DNA of 64,000 bases from Pseudomonas grandcourensis (GCF_039909015.1 NZ_CP150919.1:3944501-4008500); one strand, 5' to 3'; shown: positions 41,385 to 51,237, counted from the stretch's first letter. Translations and numbers: made by a program. Notes: generated from the letters alone by a model not told the origin.

Positions 41385-43511
41385 ATGCCCTCGCCTCATT
41401 CCTTGCCCGCTGCGTTGCTGGGCCTGGCCCTTGTTTGTCCGGCCATGACCGAGGCTCAGGGCCTGGAGCTGGGACAAGTGCTGATCGGCGCCGAGGACCA
41501 GAGCGACGAAGACCAGGGGATCGAGGACGCCAGGGCGCGGCTGGCCCTGGTGCCCGGCGGCACCAATGTGGTCGACATGCGCCGTCCGTTGCAAGGTCGC
41601 GTGGCCAGTAATCAGGATGTGCTGGCTTACCAGCCAGGGGTCTATGCCCAGTCGGCGGGTAACGAAGGGGTGAAGATCTCGATCCGTGGATCAGGCATCA
41701 ACCGCGCACCGGGCGCCCATGCCTCGGGGCTGTACACCCTGCTCGACGGTCTGCCGCTGACCGGCCCCGGCGGCACGCCCTACGAATTGCTGGAACCGCT
41801 GTGGCTCGACCATGTGGAAGTGCTGCGCGGCGCCAACGGGTTCGACCGGGGCGCCCTGGCGCTGGGCGGGGCCATCGATTACGTCAGCCATACCGGCTAC
41901 GACTCGCCGAAGTTGCAGGTACGCTACGCAACGGGCAGCCACGGCTATCAGCAGCGTCAGGTCAGCTCCGGACAGGTGCTCGGTGCCTTCGATTACTACG
42001 TGGCCATGACCGACGCCAACGCCGACGGCTACCAGGACCACACGGCCAGCGAGAGCCAGGGGGTCATCGCCAACTTCGGTTACCGCTTCAACCCCAACCT
42101 GGAAACACGCTTCTACCTGCGCCACCGCCAGACCGACAACGACCTCGCGGGACGGGTGACCAAGCACTCCATCGAGCATGACCCACGGGCGGCGAACCCG
42201 GCCTACGTCGCGCGGGACGACCACCGCGACGAGCCGGGCAGCACCTTTATCGGCAACAAGACCACCTGGTACATCGATGACGATTCGAGCATCCAGACCG
42301 GCCTTGTCTACCACGACTACCCCATGGACTTGAGCGAGGGCCCCAACCGCCTGAAGGTGGCGTACACCGACGTCAGCGGCACGTTCGACTACAAGCGTCG
42401 CGACACGCTCTGGGGGCTGGAAAGCCAAAGCACCCTGGGCCTGCGAATGACCAAACACCTGCCCAATGCCGGTGCCAGCGAGTTCGTGCGCATCCCCACC
42501 GGCAACACCGCCGGTTACGCACCGGGCACGCTGATTCGCAACTTCACCTATCAGGGCTCGGACACGGTCCTGCATGTGGGCAATGACCTGGAGATCGCCG
42601 ACGACCTGTGGTTGACCACCGGCCTCGCCGCGATCTACACCCGCCGTGAAAGCGACGTCACCTACCCGCAGGAAGGTGGCAAGACCAGCCTGCACGACTG
42701 GGACTACGCCCCGCGCGTGGGCCTGCGCTACCAGCTGACACCGGACCTGCAACTGTTCGGCAACCTCAGCCGCTCGGTCGAGGCACCGCACCCGTGGTCG
42801 CTGATCTATAGCTCGAACATTCGATTCCCCAAGGGCAGCGGCGTTGCCACGGGCGCCCAGCGCGAACCGGTCACGCTGCAAAACCAGACCGCCACCACCC
42901 TGGAAATCGGCGGTCGCGGTGACAGCACGCTGGGGCAGTGGAGCCTGGCCTGGTACTACGCCCAGGTGCGCCACGAACTGCTGTCGGTGCTGCCGGACGC
43001 CAACGCCACCACGCCCTACGAGCTCAACGCCAGCCCCACCGTGCACCAGGGCGTGGAAGCCAGCCTGCTGAGCCCCCTCTGGTCGCCGGACGATGGCGGC
43101 CAGTTGAGCCTGCGCCAGAGCTATACCTTCAGTGACTTCCATTACCGCGACGATGAGCGCTTCGGCGACAACCGCCTGCCGGGCCTGCCGATGCACTATT
43201 ACCAGGGCGAACTGCGCTACGACTGGCCACAAGGCTTTTTCGCCGCGGTCAACACACAATGGGTGTCCAAGGTGGCGGTCGATTACGCCAACAGCTACTA
43301 CGCCGATCCCTACGCCCTATTCGGCGCCACACTGGGCTACAACGCCCCCAAGGGCGACTGGCAGACCTGGCTGGACCTGCGCAACCTGACCGACAAACAC
43401 TATGCCGCCACGGTCACGCCGGGCTACGACGACAAAGGGCTGGACGCGGCACGCTCCACCCCCGGCGAGGGCATGGCGATGTACGTCGGGGTGTCGTGGA
43501 GCCTGCTTTGA
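41385..43511 (+). CDS. TonB-dependent outer-membrane receptor
   Basis: The 708-aa protein has a signal peptide ending near TEAQG, a plug domain (RPLQGRVASNQDVLAYQPGV, ISIRGSGINRAPGAHASGLY, LDHVEVLRGANGFDRGALAL) and a 22-strand barrel ending SWSLL with the terminal hydrophobic residue. GGAG lies 8 bases before ATG 41385. No TonB box could be identified with certainty. Family members import iron-siderophores, vitamin B12 or other large nutrients. The gene stands alone, so the ligand is unknown. Confidence 0.88.
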   Translation: MPSPHSLPAALLGLALVCPAMTEAQGLELGQVLIGAEDQSDEDQGIEDARARLALVPGGTNVVDMRRPLQGRVASNQDVLAYQPGVYAQSAGNEGVKISIRGSGINRAPGAHASGLYTLLDGLPLTGPGGTPYELLEPLWLDHVEVLRGANGFDRGALALGGAIDYVSHTGYDSPKLQVRYATGSHGYQQRQVSSGQVLGAFDYYVAMTDANADGYQDHTASESQGVIANFGYRFNPNLETRFYLRHRQTDNDLAGRVTKHSIEHDPRAANPAYVARDDHRDEPGSTFIGNKTTWYIDDDSSIQTGLVYHDYPMDLSEGPNRLKVAYTDVSGTFDYKRRDTLWGLESQSTLGLRMTKHLPNAGASEFVRIPTGNTAGYAPGTLIRNFTYQGSDTVLHVGNDLEIADDLWLTTGLAAIYTRRESDVTYPQEGGKTSLHDWDYAPRVGLRYQLTPDLQLFGNLSRSVEAPHPWSLIYSSNIRFPKGSGVATGAQREPVTLQNQTATTLEIGGRGDSTLGQWSLAWYYAQVRHELLSVLPDANATTPYELNASPTVHQGVEASLLSPLWSPDDGGQLSLRQSYTFSDFHYRDDERFGDNRLPGLPMHYYQGELRYDWPQGFFAAVNTQWVSKVAVDYANSYYADPYALFGATLGYNAPKGDWQTWLDLRNLTDKHYAATVTPGYDDKGLDAARSTPGEGMAMYVGVSWSLL

Positions 43512-43611
43512 GGCCGGGTTAACCGGCCGAAAGGCACCTCGAAAAACAGGTTCACGGGGAGAATCGATTCACCTGAATTATTTCGCAAATATAGATAGCT
43601 GACTAATTACA

Positions 43612-43630
43612 AGCTCAACTATGATGAGCT
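43612..43630. promoter_or_regulatory. Candidate MarR operator (AGCTCA-N7-TGAGCT)
   Basis: Perfect 6-base inverted repeat with a 7-base spacer ending 24 bases before the MarR gene start. MarR repressors bind such sites and auto-regulate. Inference. Confidence 0.4.
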
Positions 43631-43654
43631 AACTCCTCCGCAGCAGATTTCACC

Positions 43655-44119
43655 ATGACCGACATATTGACCCTTGGTTTTGCCCTGCATGACAGCGCCC
43701 GGCTGATGCGCAAGCGGTTTGAGCAACGCGCGCGGCATGTCGGCCTCACCCGCTCGCAGTGGCAAGTGCTGGCCATGCTGTCGACCCATGAGGGCATCCA
43801 TCAAAAAGGGCTCGCGGACTTACTGGAGCTCGAATCAATCACCCTCGTGCGTCTGCTGGACAAGATGGCCGAGCGCGGTTTGGTCGAGCGCCGTCGCCAC
43901 CCTACGGATCGACGCCTGTCCCTGCTGTTTTTGACCGAGCAGGCCCATCCGCTGCTGCAACTCATGCGTGACATGGGCCGGGTGACCCGCCAGGAAGCCA
44001 CGCACGGATTCTCTGCCGAAGAGGAACAGTTGCTGCTGCAGATGATGAAACGGATGAGGTCCAACCTGATCGAAGCCTGCAGTCTTCCCGTTGAAGAACA
44101 GGAGCATCGTCATGACTGA
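43655..44119 (+). CDS. MarR-family regulator of the EmrAB-type efflux operon
   Basis: The 154-aa protein has a winged helix-turn-helix (QKGLADLLELESITLVRLLD and RRRHPTDRRLSLLFLT wing), with the DxRxx basic wing motif seen in MarR. It starts the operon with the adaptor and pump genes; its stop overlaps the adaptor ATG by eight bases. Probably a ligand-responsive repressor. Confidence 0.88.
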   Translation: MTDILTLGFALHDSARLMRKRFEQRARHVGLTRSQWQVLAMLSTHEGIHQKGLADLLELESITLVRLLDKMAERGLVERRRHPTDRRLSLLFLTEQAHPLLQLMRDMGRVTRQEATHGFSAEEEQLLLQMMKRMRSNLIEACSLPVEEQEHRHD

Positions 44120-45191
44120 GAGACGGCAACTCGTGCGCACCACGCTCTTTGCCTTGCTACCCATCATGCTGGTGGTCGGCGGTTACCTGTATGTCACGGG
44201 CGGGCAGATCATTTCCACCGACAATGCCTACATCCAGGCCGATCATGTCGGCGTCTCCACCGATGTCTCGGGCCTGGTCGCCTCGGTTGAGGTCAAGGAC
44301 AACCAGCGGGTGGTCAAGGGCCAGGTCTTGTTCACCCTCAAGCCCGAACCCTTTGAGATTGCGTTGGCCAGTGCCAGGGCGCAACTGAGCAATGTGCGCA
44401 ACCAGATCCTCAATCTCCAGGCCAATTACAGGCAAGCGCAGGCCGAAATCGACCAGGCGCAAATCGACCTCGCCTACTACCAGGCCAGCTTCCAGCGCCA
44501 GCAAACCCTGCTCAGCGTCTCTGCGGTTTCCAGAACCAACTACGACGATGCCAAGCATGCGCTGGACAGCACCCGGCAAAAAATCACCGTGGCCAGGGCC
44601 ACTGCGCAAATGGTGCTGGCGCAGCTGGGCGGAAGTATCGAAACCCCGGTCGAACAACAGTCCACGTACCTGATCGCCCAGGCCGCCGTCGACGAAGCAC
44701 AGCGCAACCTGGACAACTCGGTGGTCAGGGCTGCGTTTGACGGTGTCGTGACCAACGTTGATTCGCTGCAAGTCGGCTCTTACCTGCAACCACCCCAATC
44801 GGGCATCAGCCTGGTGTCCGCCGACCACCTGTGGGTCGCGGCGTCGCCGAAGGAAACCGAACTGACCCACATGAAACCCGGTCAGTCCGTCGAGATCAGC
44901 GTCGACAGCTACCCCGGCGTGCAGTGGCACGGCACCGTCGACAGCATCAGCCCGGCGTCGGGTTCGAGCTTCTCGTTGCTGCCCGCGCAAAACACCACGG
45001 GCAACTGGGTCAAGGTCGTACAACGGATTCCCGTGCGCATCAGCATCAATGATGCCGGGGAAAAACCGCCACTGCGCACCGGCATGAGCGTGCAGGCCGA
45101 GATCGACACCGGCTCGGCCCGTGGCCTGCCGCACCTGTTCTCGGGGCTGCTGGCGAGCAAGGCCCCGGCCCCGGCTCTGGCCCATGAATAA
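44112..45191 (+). CDS. EmrA-like membrane fusion protein (HlyD family)
   Basis: The 359-aa adaptor has a short cytoplasmic tail, one membrane helix (TLFALLPIMLVVGGYLYVTG), a lipoyl domain starting TDNAYIQADHVGVSTDVSGL, a long helical hairpin and the return ATTVDSLQVGSYLQPP-like segment (VTNVDSLQVGSYLQPPQSGI). It bridges the MFS pump to an outer-membrane channel encoded elsewhere. GGAG precedes ATG 44112. It overlaps its neighbours by eight bases at each end, indicating tight coupling. Confidence 0.88.
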   Translation: MTERRQLVRTTLFALLPIMLVVGGYLYVTGGQIISTDNAYIQADHVGVSTDVSGLVASVEVKDNQRVVKGQVLFTLKPEPFEIALASARAQLSNVRNQILNLQANYRQAQAEIDQAQIDLAYYQASFQRQQTLLSVSAVSRTNYDDAKHALDSTRQKITVARATAQMVLAQLGGSIETPVEQQSTYLIAQAAVDEAQRNLDNSVVRAAFDGVVTNVDSLQVGSYLQPPQSGISLVSADHLWVAASPKETELTHMKPGQSVEISVDSYPGVQWHGTVDSISPASGSSFSLLPAQNTTGNWVKVVQRIPVRISINDAGEKPPLRTGMSVQAEIDTGSARGLPHLFSGLLASKAPAPALAHE

Positions 45192-46722
45192 CCCGGCACC
45201 GACCGAAGCGGTGGCCCATCGCGGGATGATCACCGCTTGCGTCGTGCTGGCGGTGATCATGCAAGCGCTCGACACCACCATCGCCAACGTCGCCCTGCCC
45301 TACATGCAAGGCAGCATCTCGGCCAGTTCGGACCAGATCAACTGGGTGCTGACGTCCTACATCGTCGCCGCGGCAATCATGACGCCGCCGTCCGCCTTTC
45401 TGGCCAGGCGCTTCGGGCGCAAACGCGTGCTGCTGTGGGCGATTGTCGGCTTTGTGATCTCGTCGATCCTTTGCGGCCTGGCGCAGTCGCTGGAAGAAAT
45501 CATCCTCGCCCGCCTGCTGCAGGGCCTGGCGGGCGCGGCGCTGGTGCCCCTGTCCCAGGGCATTCTGCTGGACATCTACAGCCTCAAGGAACGCGGCTCA
45601 GCCATGGCGCTGTTTGGTGTGTCGGTCATGGTCGGCCCCGTGCTGGGGCCGATGCTCGGCGGCTGGCTGACCGAGAATTTCAGCTGGCGCTGGGTGTTCT
45701 TCATCAATTTGCCCATCGGTTTGCTTGCACTGGCCGGGATCGTCTATTACGTCAGCGAAACGCCCACCGACACCTCGACCCGCCTGGACTGGCTCGGCTT
45801 CGGTTCGCTGAGCGTGACGATCATGGCCCTGCAACTGTTTCTGGATCGGGGTGAGCAACTGGGCTGGTTCGCTTCCGGTGAAATCCTCGTCGAAGCAATC
45901 GTGGCCGCTGTCGCCCTGTACGTGTTCCTGGTCCACACCTTCACCACCGACAGCCCCTTCATCAGCCCGAAGCTGTTCAAGGATCGCAACTTTGCGATCA
46001 GCGTTGTCTTTATCTTCATCGTCGGCATCACCTACCTGGCTTCACTGGCGCTGATGACCCCTTACCTGCAAACCCTGATGGGCTATCCGGTGCTGACCGC
46101 CGGCATGGTGATGGGCCCCCGTGGCCTGGGCACGATGCTGACCATGTTCCTCGCCGGCCGACTGTTGGGCAAAGTCGATACCCGTCTTTTATTGTTGTCG
46201 GGCCTGGGTTTGTCGGCGCTGTCGATGGGGCTGATGACCGGCTGGACGCCTGACGTTTCGATGCAGACCGTCATCTGGGTCGGTTTCATCCAGGGCACCA
46301 GCCTGGGCATGCTGTTTGTGCCACTGACCACGGTTGCCTTCGCGACCCTGCCCGCCTCCTTGCGCGCCGAAGGCACCGGCCTTTACAGCCTGTCGCGAAA
46401 TGTCGGTTCCAGCGTCGGGATCTCCATCGTGACCGTGCTGCTCACCCAGAACATCCAGGCCAACCACGAACAGATAGGCGCCTACATCACGCCCTTCAAC
46501 CGGGCCTTCGACGCAGGGTCGATCAAGAGCTACCTGGACCCGATGGCCGCCTCCGGCCGCGCCACCCTGGACGCATTGGTCAACGTGCAAGCCAGCTGGA
46601 TCGCCTACGTGGACGACTTCAAGCTGCTGATGCTGTTGTCACTGGCGGTCATGCCGTTGTTGCTGATTATCAAGACCCCAAAAGTCCAGGCACATGAAGA
46701 GCCGGCAGCGGTCATGGAGTAA
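45184..46722 (+). CDS. EmrB-like MFS drug:H+ antiporter (DHA2, 14 helices)
   Basis: The 512-aa inner-membrane protein has the DHA2 opening VLAVIMQALDTTIANVALPY and ARRFGRKRVLLWAI, plus GPMLGGWLTENFSWRWVFFI, the motif C antiporter signature. It overlaps the adaptor gene by eight bases. It should export toxic compounds together with the EmrA-like protein under MarR control. Confidence 0.9.
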   Translation: MNNPAPTEAVAHRGMITACVVLAVIMQALDTTIANVALPYMQGSISASSDQINWVLTSYIVAAAIMTPPSAFLARRFGRKRVLLWAIVGFVISSILCGLAQSLEEIILARLLQGLAGAALVPLSQGILLDIYSLKERGSAMALFGVSVMVGPVLGPMLGGWLTENFSWRWVFFINLPIGLLALAGIVYYVSETPTDTSTRLDWLGFGSLSVTIMALQLFLDRGEQLGWFASGEILVEAIVAAVALYVFLVHTFTTDSPFISPKLFKDRNFAISVVFIFIVGITYLASLALMTPYLQTLMGYPVLTAGMVMGPRGLGTMLTMFLAGRLLGKVDTRLLLLSGLGLSALSMGLMTGWTPDVSMQTVIWVGFIQGTSLGMLFVPLTTVAFATLPASLRAEGTGLYSLSRNVGSSVGISIVTVLLTQNIQANHEQIGAYITPFNRAFDAGSIKSYLDPMAASGRATLDALVNVQASWIAYVDDFKLLMLLSLAVMPLLLIIKTPKVQAHEEPAAVME

Positions 46723-46795
46723 TCCCGGATCAACACGCAACCGCGCGCGACGACTAAGCTTTTGTAACGCCACTTCGTCCCTCAAGGAGATATCC

Positions 46796-48073
46796 ATGAG
46801 CGCCGCCGACCTGTCCGAACTCGATGCCGCCCTGCCCGGCCTGACCCGCAAGATCCGCGTGCTCGATGCCCTGTCCTGGCCGGACGGCGTCGAGGAGGAC
46901 TTCCTGGCGAAATGGCGCAGCGGGCGGGCCGAGTTACCCAGGGTCGAGTTGCAGCCTCGCGACCACCGCGCCGACATCGCCGCCCTGGAAACCTTTATCA
47001 GCCAGTGCGATGTGGGGCATCCGGCCGGGAATTACCTGGCCATGACCGCCCGTAGCTATGCCACGGCCGGGCACATGCTGGGGGCCATCGGCACTCCCGC
47101 CTTTACCCAATATTCGTCAGCGCTGTACCGGCGCCCGGATTTCTATTACACACGCCTGCAACTGAGCATGCTCGACGCCGCCCGGTTCTTCCTCAAGACC
47201 ACCGACGCCCTGCTCGGCGGTGCGCGGATTCCACCCTGCCCGGCCGAGATCCCGGCCAGGGCGTTCGCCGCCTGGATTCAACCGGAACTGGACCGCTTCT
47301 TCGGCGCCGGACAGATCACGGTCGTGCTCGATCCGAACCTGGCCGCCAAGGCCATCGCCGGATCGAGCCGCATTCGCCTGCGGGCCAGCGCGTTGTTCTC
47401 GGAACTGGACAAGCATCAGCTGTTGCAACACGAGGCGTTCGTGCATGTCGCCACGGCACAGAACGGCGCGCGCCAGCCCAACCTCACAAGCCTGGGCCTG
47501 GGGGCGCCCCGTACGACCCAGACCCAGGAAGGCATTGCCACCCTGGCCGAACTGTTCACCGGCAGCATGGACATCAACCGCCTGCGGCGCCTGGCCCTGC
47601 GCGTGCTCGCCGTCCAGCAGGCACTGGAGGGTGCCGACTTCATCCAGGTGTTCGAAGGTTTTCTGGCGGCCGGGCAGACAGAAGAGGAATCCTTCCGCTC
47701 GACCCAACGGGTGTTCCGCGGCGCCGACCTGCGGGGCGGTTCGGCGTTCACCAAGGACGCCGCTTACCTGACCGGGTTGCTCGGCGTCCACACCCTGCTG
47801 CGTATCGCAATCCGCGATAACCGGCCGGAACTGGTGGGGCATTTGTTTGCAGGACGCCTCAGCCTGGCTGACACCGTGCGCCTGGCGCCCTTGTTCGAGT
47901 CCGGCTGGCTCAAGGGGCCGGTCTATCTTCCGGCCTGGGCCAGCGACCTGCGCCTGCTGGCCGCCAACCTGGCCTTCTCGGCGTTCATCGCCCGGATCAA
48001 GCTGGATGTGCTGGACCTGGATGTGTTCATGGCATTCGCCGAAGAACACGAAAGCGATGCCAGCGCGCAGTGA
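46796..48073 (+). CDS. DUF1704/QEGLA protein with HExxxH motif, possible metallopeptidase
   Basis: The 425-aa protein matches the family annotated as flavohemoglobin expression-modulating QEGLA motif protein: TTQTQEGIATLAELFTG (QEG at 244-246). HEAFVH at 212-217 is a HExxxH zinc motif. The eukaryotic DUF1704 proteins (MATCAP) use such a motif to remove C-terminal Tyr from tubulin. Thus a zinc carboxypeptidase role is plausible here, with an unknown substrate. AAGGAGA precedes ATG 46796. It stands alone after the efflux operon. Confidence 0.78.
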   Translation: MSAADLSELDAALPGLTRKIRVLDALSWPDGVEEDFLAKWRSGRAELPRVELQPRDHRADIAALETFISQCDVGHPAGNYLAMTARSYATAGHMLGAIGTPAFTQYSSALYRRPDFYYTRLQLSMLDAARFFLKTTDALLGGARIPPCPAEIPARAFAAWIQPELDRFFGAGQITVVLDPNLAAKAIAGSSRIRLRASALFSELDKHQLLQHEAFVHVATAQNGARQPNLTSLGLGAPRTTQTQEGIATLAELFTGSMDINRLRRLALRVLAVQQALEGADFIQVFEGFLAAGQTEEESFRSTQRVFRGADLRGGSAFTKDAAYLTGLLGVHTLLRIAIRDNRPELVGHLFAGRLSLADTVRLAPLFESGWLKGPVYLPAWASDLRLLAANLAFSAFIARIKLDVLDLDVFMAFAEEHESDASAQ

Positions 48074-48229
48074 TCGGCGTTGAGTTTTTCAGCCGGCCTT
48101 GATTCTTCGAATCAACTGCTACCATTAGAAAGCGGTGGCGAGGCCGGGCTCTGTGGCTTGCAAAGACGGCTTTCACTGCCAAGGATTGATCCACTCATTT
48201 CAAGCCTGCCTGACCCCATGGGGGGTGCA

Positions 48230-49777
48230 ATGCACAATCCATTACTTTACGCGTTGTCGGCTGTACTGCTCTTGAGCGGATCGTCCTGCCTGGCACTGGG
48301 TACGGAAGGGACCGCTGCCGCGCCGGCCCCGGCACCCGCCGCAGCTCCCGCACCGGCAAGCGCGGCCAGTACCGCGCCCGCCGCCCCGGTGACCAAGGAT
48401 CCGGTGTTTACCCAGGAACAGCTGGACCAGATGCTGGCGCCCATTGCGCTGTACCCGGACCCACTGTTTGCACAGGTGCTGATGGCCACCACCTACCCCG
48501 GAGAAGTCGGCGAGGCAGTCAACTGGTCCAAAGCGCACCCAGACGCCAAGGGTGACGATGCGGTCAAGCAGGTGGCGAATCAGCCCTGGGATCCGAGCGT
48601 GCAGGCACTGGTCGCCTTCCCGCAGGTTCTGGCATTGCTGGGGCAGGACCCCGTCTGGGTCCAGCGCCTGGGTGATGCCTTCCTGGCGCAGCCCGACGAT
48701 CTCATGGAAAGCGCGCAACGCTTGCGTCGCCAGGCGCAGGCAGCCGGCAATCTGCAGAGCAACCAGTATCAGAACGTGACGATCCAGAATGTCGCGCCGC
48801 CGGCACCGGCGACCACGAACGCGGCTCCAGCCCCTGAAGCGGCCCCGGCCAGCAACTCCACCATCATCATTCAGCCTGCCGATCCACAGGTGGTGTACGT
48901 CCCCACCTATAACCCCACTACCACCTACGGCACCTGGCCCTACCCGGCGTCGCCGCCCGCGTACTATCCACCGCCACCGGCCTATTACCCCGGTCAGGCG
49001 CTGATGGCCGGGCTCGCGTTTGGTGCCGGTGTGGCGATCGTTGGATCGTTGTGGGGTGAATGTGACTGGGGCAATAACGACGTCGACATCGACGTCAATC
49101 GCTACAACAACATCAACGGCAACAACCGGATCACCAACAACAAATGGCAGCACAACCCGGTGCATCGCAATGGCGTGCCCTATCGGGACAATGCGAGCCG
49201 CGCACAGTACGGCCGCCAACTCAACGGGGCCAATCAGCGTGAAGCCTATCGCGGGGACAATGCCCAACGCTCCCAGGCCCGTGAAAATGCCCGCAGCTCA
49301 ATGGACAAGCACGGTATCGAACGACCTGCCACCAGCAACCGCGAAGCCCGTGATCAAACGCGCAAACTCCAGTCAGGAACCGCAGGCGGCGATCGGCTAC
49401 AGACCGGTGCAGACAGACCCAAGGCGGCTGACAGAAGCCAGGGCACGGCCAGAAACACCCGTGAGAACCAGCAGCCCAGGAGGGATGCCAATCAGGCCAA
49501 TCAGCAGGCCAGGAATCAGAGTTCCCAGTTGAATCAGCGCAGAGAAGGCTCCACGCAGACGCGGCAAGCGACGAATACACGGCCCGCCGCCAGTGCCGGC
49601 AGTGCCCGCAACAATGCGTTCGCCGGCGCACGCTCGCCGTCCCAGGCCAACGTCCAGGCCAATCGTGGCCGGGCCAGCCAGGCATCCGCCCAACGCCCCA
49701 GTGCCTCGCGATCAGCCGGTCACCAGGTCAGCCGGCCGTCCAATCCACCAGCGCGTCAAAGGGGGGGCCGCCGTTGA
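48230..49777 (+). CDS. DUF3300 secreted protein with low-complexity C-terminal half
   Basis: The 515-aa product has a signal peptide (MHNPLLYALSAVLLLSGSSC), an Ala/Pro-rich linker, the DUF3300 core (QLDQMLAPIALYPDPLFAQV, MATTYPGEVGEAVNWSKAHP, VVYVPTYNPTTTYGTWPYP), then an Asn/Arg/Gln/Ala-rich disordered tail. The tail is basic and may bind nucleic acid, cell wall or other envelope partners. Function unknown. ATG 48230 is chosen because GGGGGG lies just upstream. It overlaps the DUF2950 gene by four bases. Confidence 0.8.
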   Translation: MHNPLLYALSAVLLLSGSSCLALGTEGTAAAPAPAPAAAPAPASAASTAPAAPVTKDPVFTQEQLDQMLAPIALYPDPLFAQVLMATTYPGEVGEAVNWSKAHPDAKGDDAVKQVANQPWDPSVQALVAFPQVLALLGQDPVWVQRLGDAFLAQPDDLMESAQRLRRQAQAAGNLQSNQYQNVTIQNVAPPAPATTNAAPAPEAAPASNSTIIIQPADPQVVYVPTYNPTTTYGTWPYPASPPAYYPPPPAYYPGQALMAGLAFGAGVAIVGSLWGECDWGNNDVDIDVNRYNNINGNNRITNNKWQHNPVHRNGVPYRDNASRAQYGRQLNGANQREAYRGDNAQRSQARENARSSMDKHGIERPATSNREARDQTRKLQSGTAGGDRLQTGADRPKAADRSQGTARNTRENQQPRRDANQANQQARNQSSQLNQRREGSTQTRQATNTRPAASAGSARNNAFAGARSPSQANVQANRGRASQASAQRPSASRSAGHQVSRPSNPPARQRGGRR

Positions 49778-50691
49778 AAAACCATCCTCGATTGAAGGGA
49801 CTCACGGGCTTGCTCCCTCATGTCCTGGTTATAGCCGCCGGCTTGTTGTGGTCGTGCATGGCGACGGCACAGCAGGCCTTTCCAACGCCAGAAAAGGCAG
49901 CAGAAGCCTTTGTCGAAGCACTGGGTACCGAACACTCCGACCAGGCACGCCTGACCGAACTATTGGGCAGCGACTGGCACAGCTACATCCCCCGCGAAGG
50001 CGTGCAGCGCGAAGATGTGGATGCGTTCTTGCAGCAATACCGCGAGCAACACCACATTGAAAACACCAGCGACCGCAAGGCCATCCTGGCGGTTGGCAGC
50101 AGTAACTGGACACTGCCCATCCCCATGACCGAAGCCGCGGACGGTTGGCGCTTCGACATGAAGGCCGGCAGTGCCGAGATCCGTGCCCGTCAAATCGGCC
50201 GCGATGAACTTGCCGCGGTGCAATCGGTGCTGGCCTATCACGATGCCCAGATGGACTATGCGTCGGTGGATCGGGACGATGACGGCGCACTCGAGTATGC
50301 GCAGAAAATCGTCAGCAGCCCCGGCAAGCACGACGGACTCTACTGGGCCGAGGATGACAGCGGTCAGATCAGCCCGCTGGGGCCTTCGTTCGGCAAAGCC
50401 ATTGCCGACGAAGAGTGGCACGGCTACCGCTTCCGCATCCTGCATGGCCAGGGTCCTTCAGCACCGGGTGGCGCCTACAGCTACCTCATCGGTGACAAGA
50501 TGAGCCGCGGCTTTGCGCTGATCGCCTGGCCGGCGAAGTACAACGACACTGGCGTGATGAGTTTCATGATCAGCCATGAAGGCCAGGTGTTCGAGAAAGA
50601 CCTCGGGCCCGAGAGTGAAAAACTGGCGCTGGCGATGAAGCGCTTTGATCCGGATGACAGTTGGAAAGAGGTGCCTGAAGATCAGGAGTAG
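49774..50691 (+). CDS. DUF2950 secreted protein
   Basis: TTG at 49774 overlaps the previous stop as TTGA, so translation is coupled. The 305-aa protein has a signal peptide (VLVIAAGLLWSCMATAQQAF) and the DUF2950 pattern: FPTPEKAAEAFVEAL, EWHGYRFRILHGQGPSAPGG and RGFALIAWPAKYNDTGVMSF. DUF3300 and DUF2950 genes are often adjacent, suggesting a shared envelope function that is not known. Confidence 0.85.
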   Translation: MKNHPRLKGLTGLLPHVLVIAAGLLWSCMATAQQAFPTPEKAAEAFVEALGTEHSDQARLTELLGSDWHSYIPREGVQREDVDAFLQQYREQHHIENTSDRKAILAVGSSNWTLPIPMTEAADGWRFDMKAGSAEIRARQIGRDELAAVQSVLAYHDAQMDYASVDRDDDGALEYAQKIVSSPGKHDGLYWAEDDSGQISPLGPSFGKAIADEEWHGYRFRILHGQGPSAPGGAYSYLIGDKMSRGFALIAWPAKYNDTGVMSFMISHEGQVFEKDLGPESEKLALAMKRFDPDDSWKEVPEDQE

Positions 50692-50733
50692 CAGGCCTGA
50701 CCTGCTACAAACCTTCAGAACGGTTGAGCGCAG

Positions 50734-51237
50734 TTATCTGATCGACAGGACGAATCGCTCTTCGCCCCCGGTGTTGTCGATGCAGGAGGATTGCTCAAGC
50801 TTGAATCCGCAGCGATCCAGTACTTTTCTGGAACCGGCGTTCTCCTTGAAGGCATACGCAACCAGTTGCGCAAGCCCCCAACGCACCCGTGCCTCCTGGA
50901 TCAGGTGCCTCAGCGCCAGAGTCGCCAGCCCCTGGCCACACGCGCACTCAGCAATCCGATAGCCGACTTCAGCAGAACGGGTCGATGAATCGATGCTTTT
51001 CAGATTGGCTCGACCGACGATTCTCTGGCTGCAATCTTCGATGACAAAGGGGTGCCAGGCGCCGATGGCGAAATCGGACAAATAGCTTTCGATATGATTG
51101 GCGACACCCTGCAACGAGTAAAAAGCAGGGTCGCGCGCATCGATATGGGATTCGAACCATTCACGGTTCTGGATTTCGAAAGCCAGCAACGCTTGAGCGT
51201 CAGTCACTTTCAGCTCGCGTACGCTAAATGATTCCAT
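50734..51237 (-). CDS. GNAT-family N-acetyltransferase (RimJ/RimL-like)
   Basis: The 167-aa protein has the RimJ-like start SVRELKVTDAQALLAFEIQN and acetyl-CoA motif YRIAECACGQGLATLALRHL, then VAYAFKENAGSRKVLDRCGF, typical of ribosomal-protein or small-molecule acetyltransferases. AGGAGAGG precedes ATG 51237. It is divergent from arsR; nothing links it to arsenic. Confidence 0.8.
   Translation of the reverse strand: MESFSVRELKVTDAQALLAFEIQNREWFESHIDARDPAFYSLQGVANHIESYLSDFAIGAWHPFVIEDCSQRIVGRANLKSIDSSTRSAEVGYRIAECACGQGLATLALRHLIQEARVRWGLAQLVAYAFKENAGSRKVLDRCGFKLEQSSCIDNTGGEERFVLSIR

Noticed and set aside
41691..43259. 522-aa minus-strand open frame opposite the TonB receptor
   Set aside because: Shadow of a gene with a signal peptide and plug-domain motifs; Val/Gly/Gln-rich and without motifs.
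43512..43528. GGCCGG-CCGGCC hairpin after the TonB receptor gene
   Set aside because: Only six pairs and no T-run on either strand; too weak to call.
48099..48115. TTGATTC/GAATCAA hairpin before the DUF3300 gene
   Set aside because: Short AT-rich palindrome without T-run; it could be chance.
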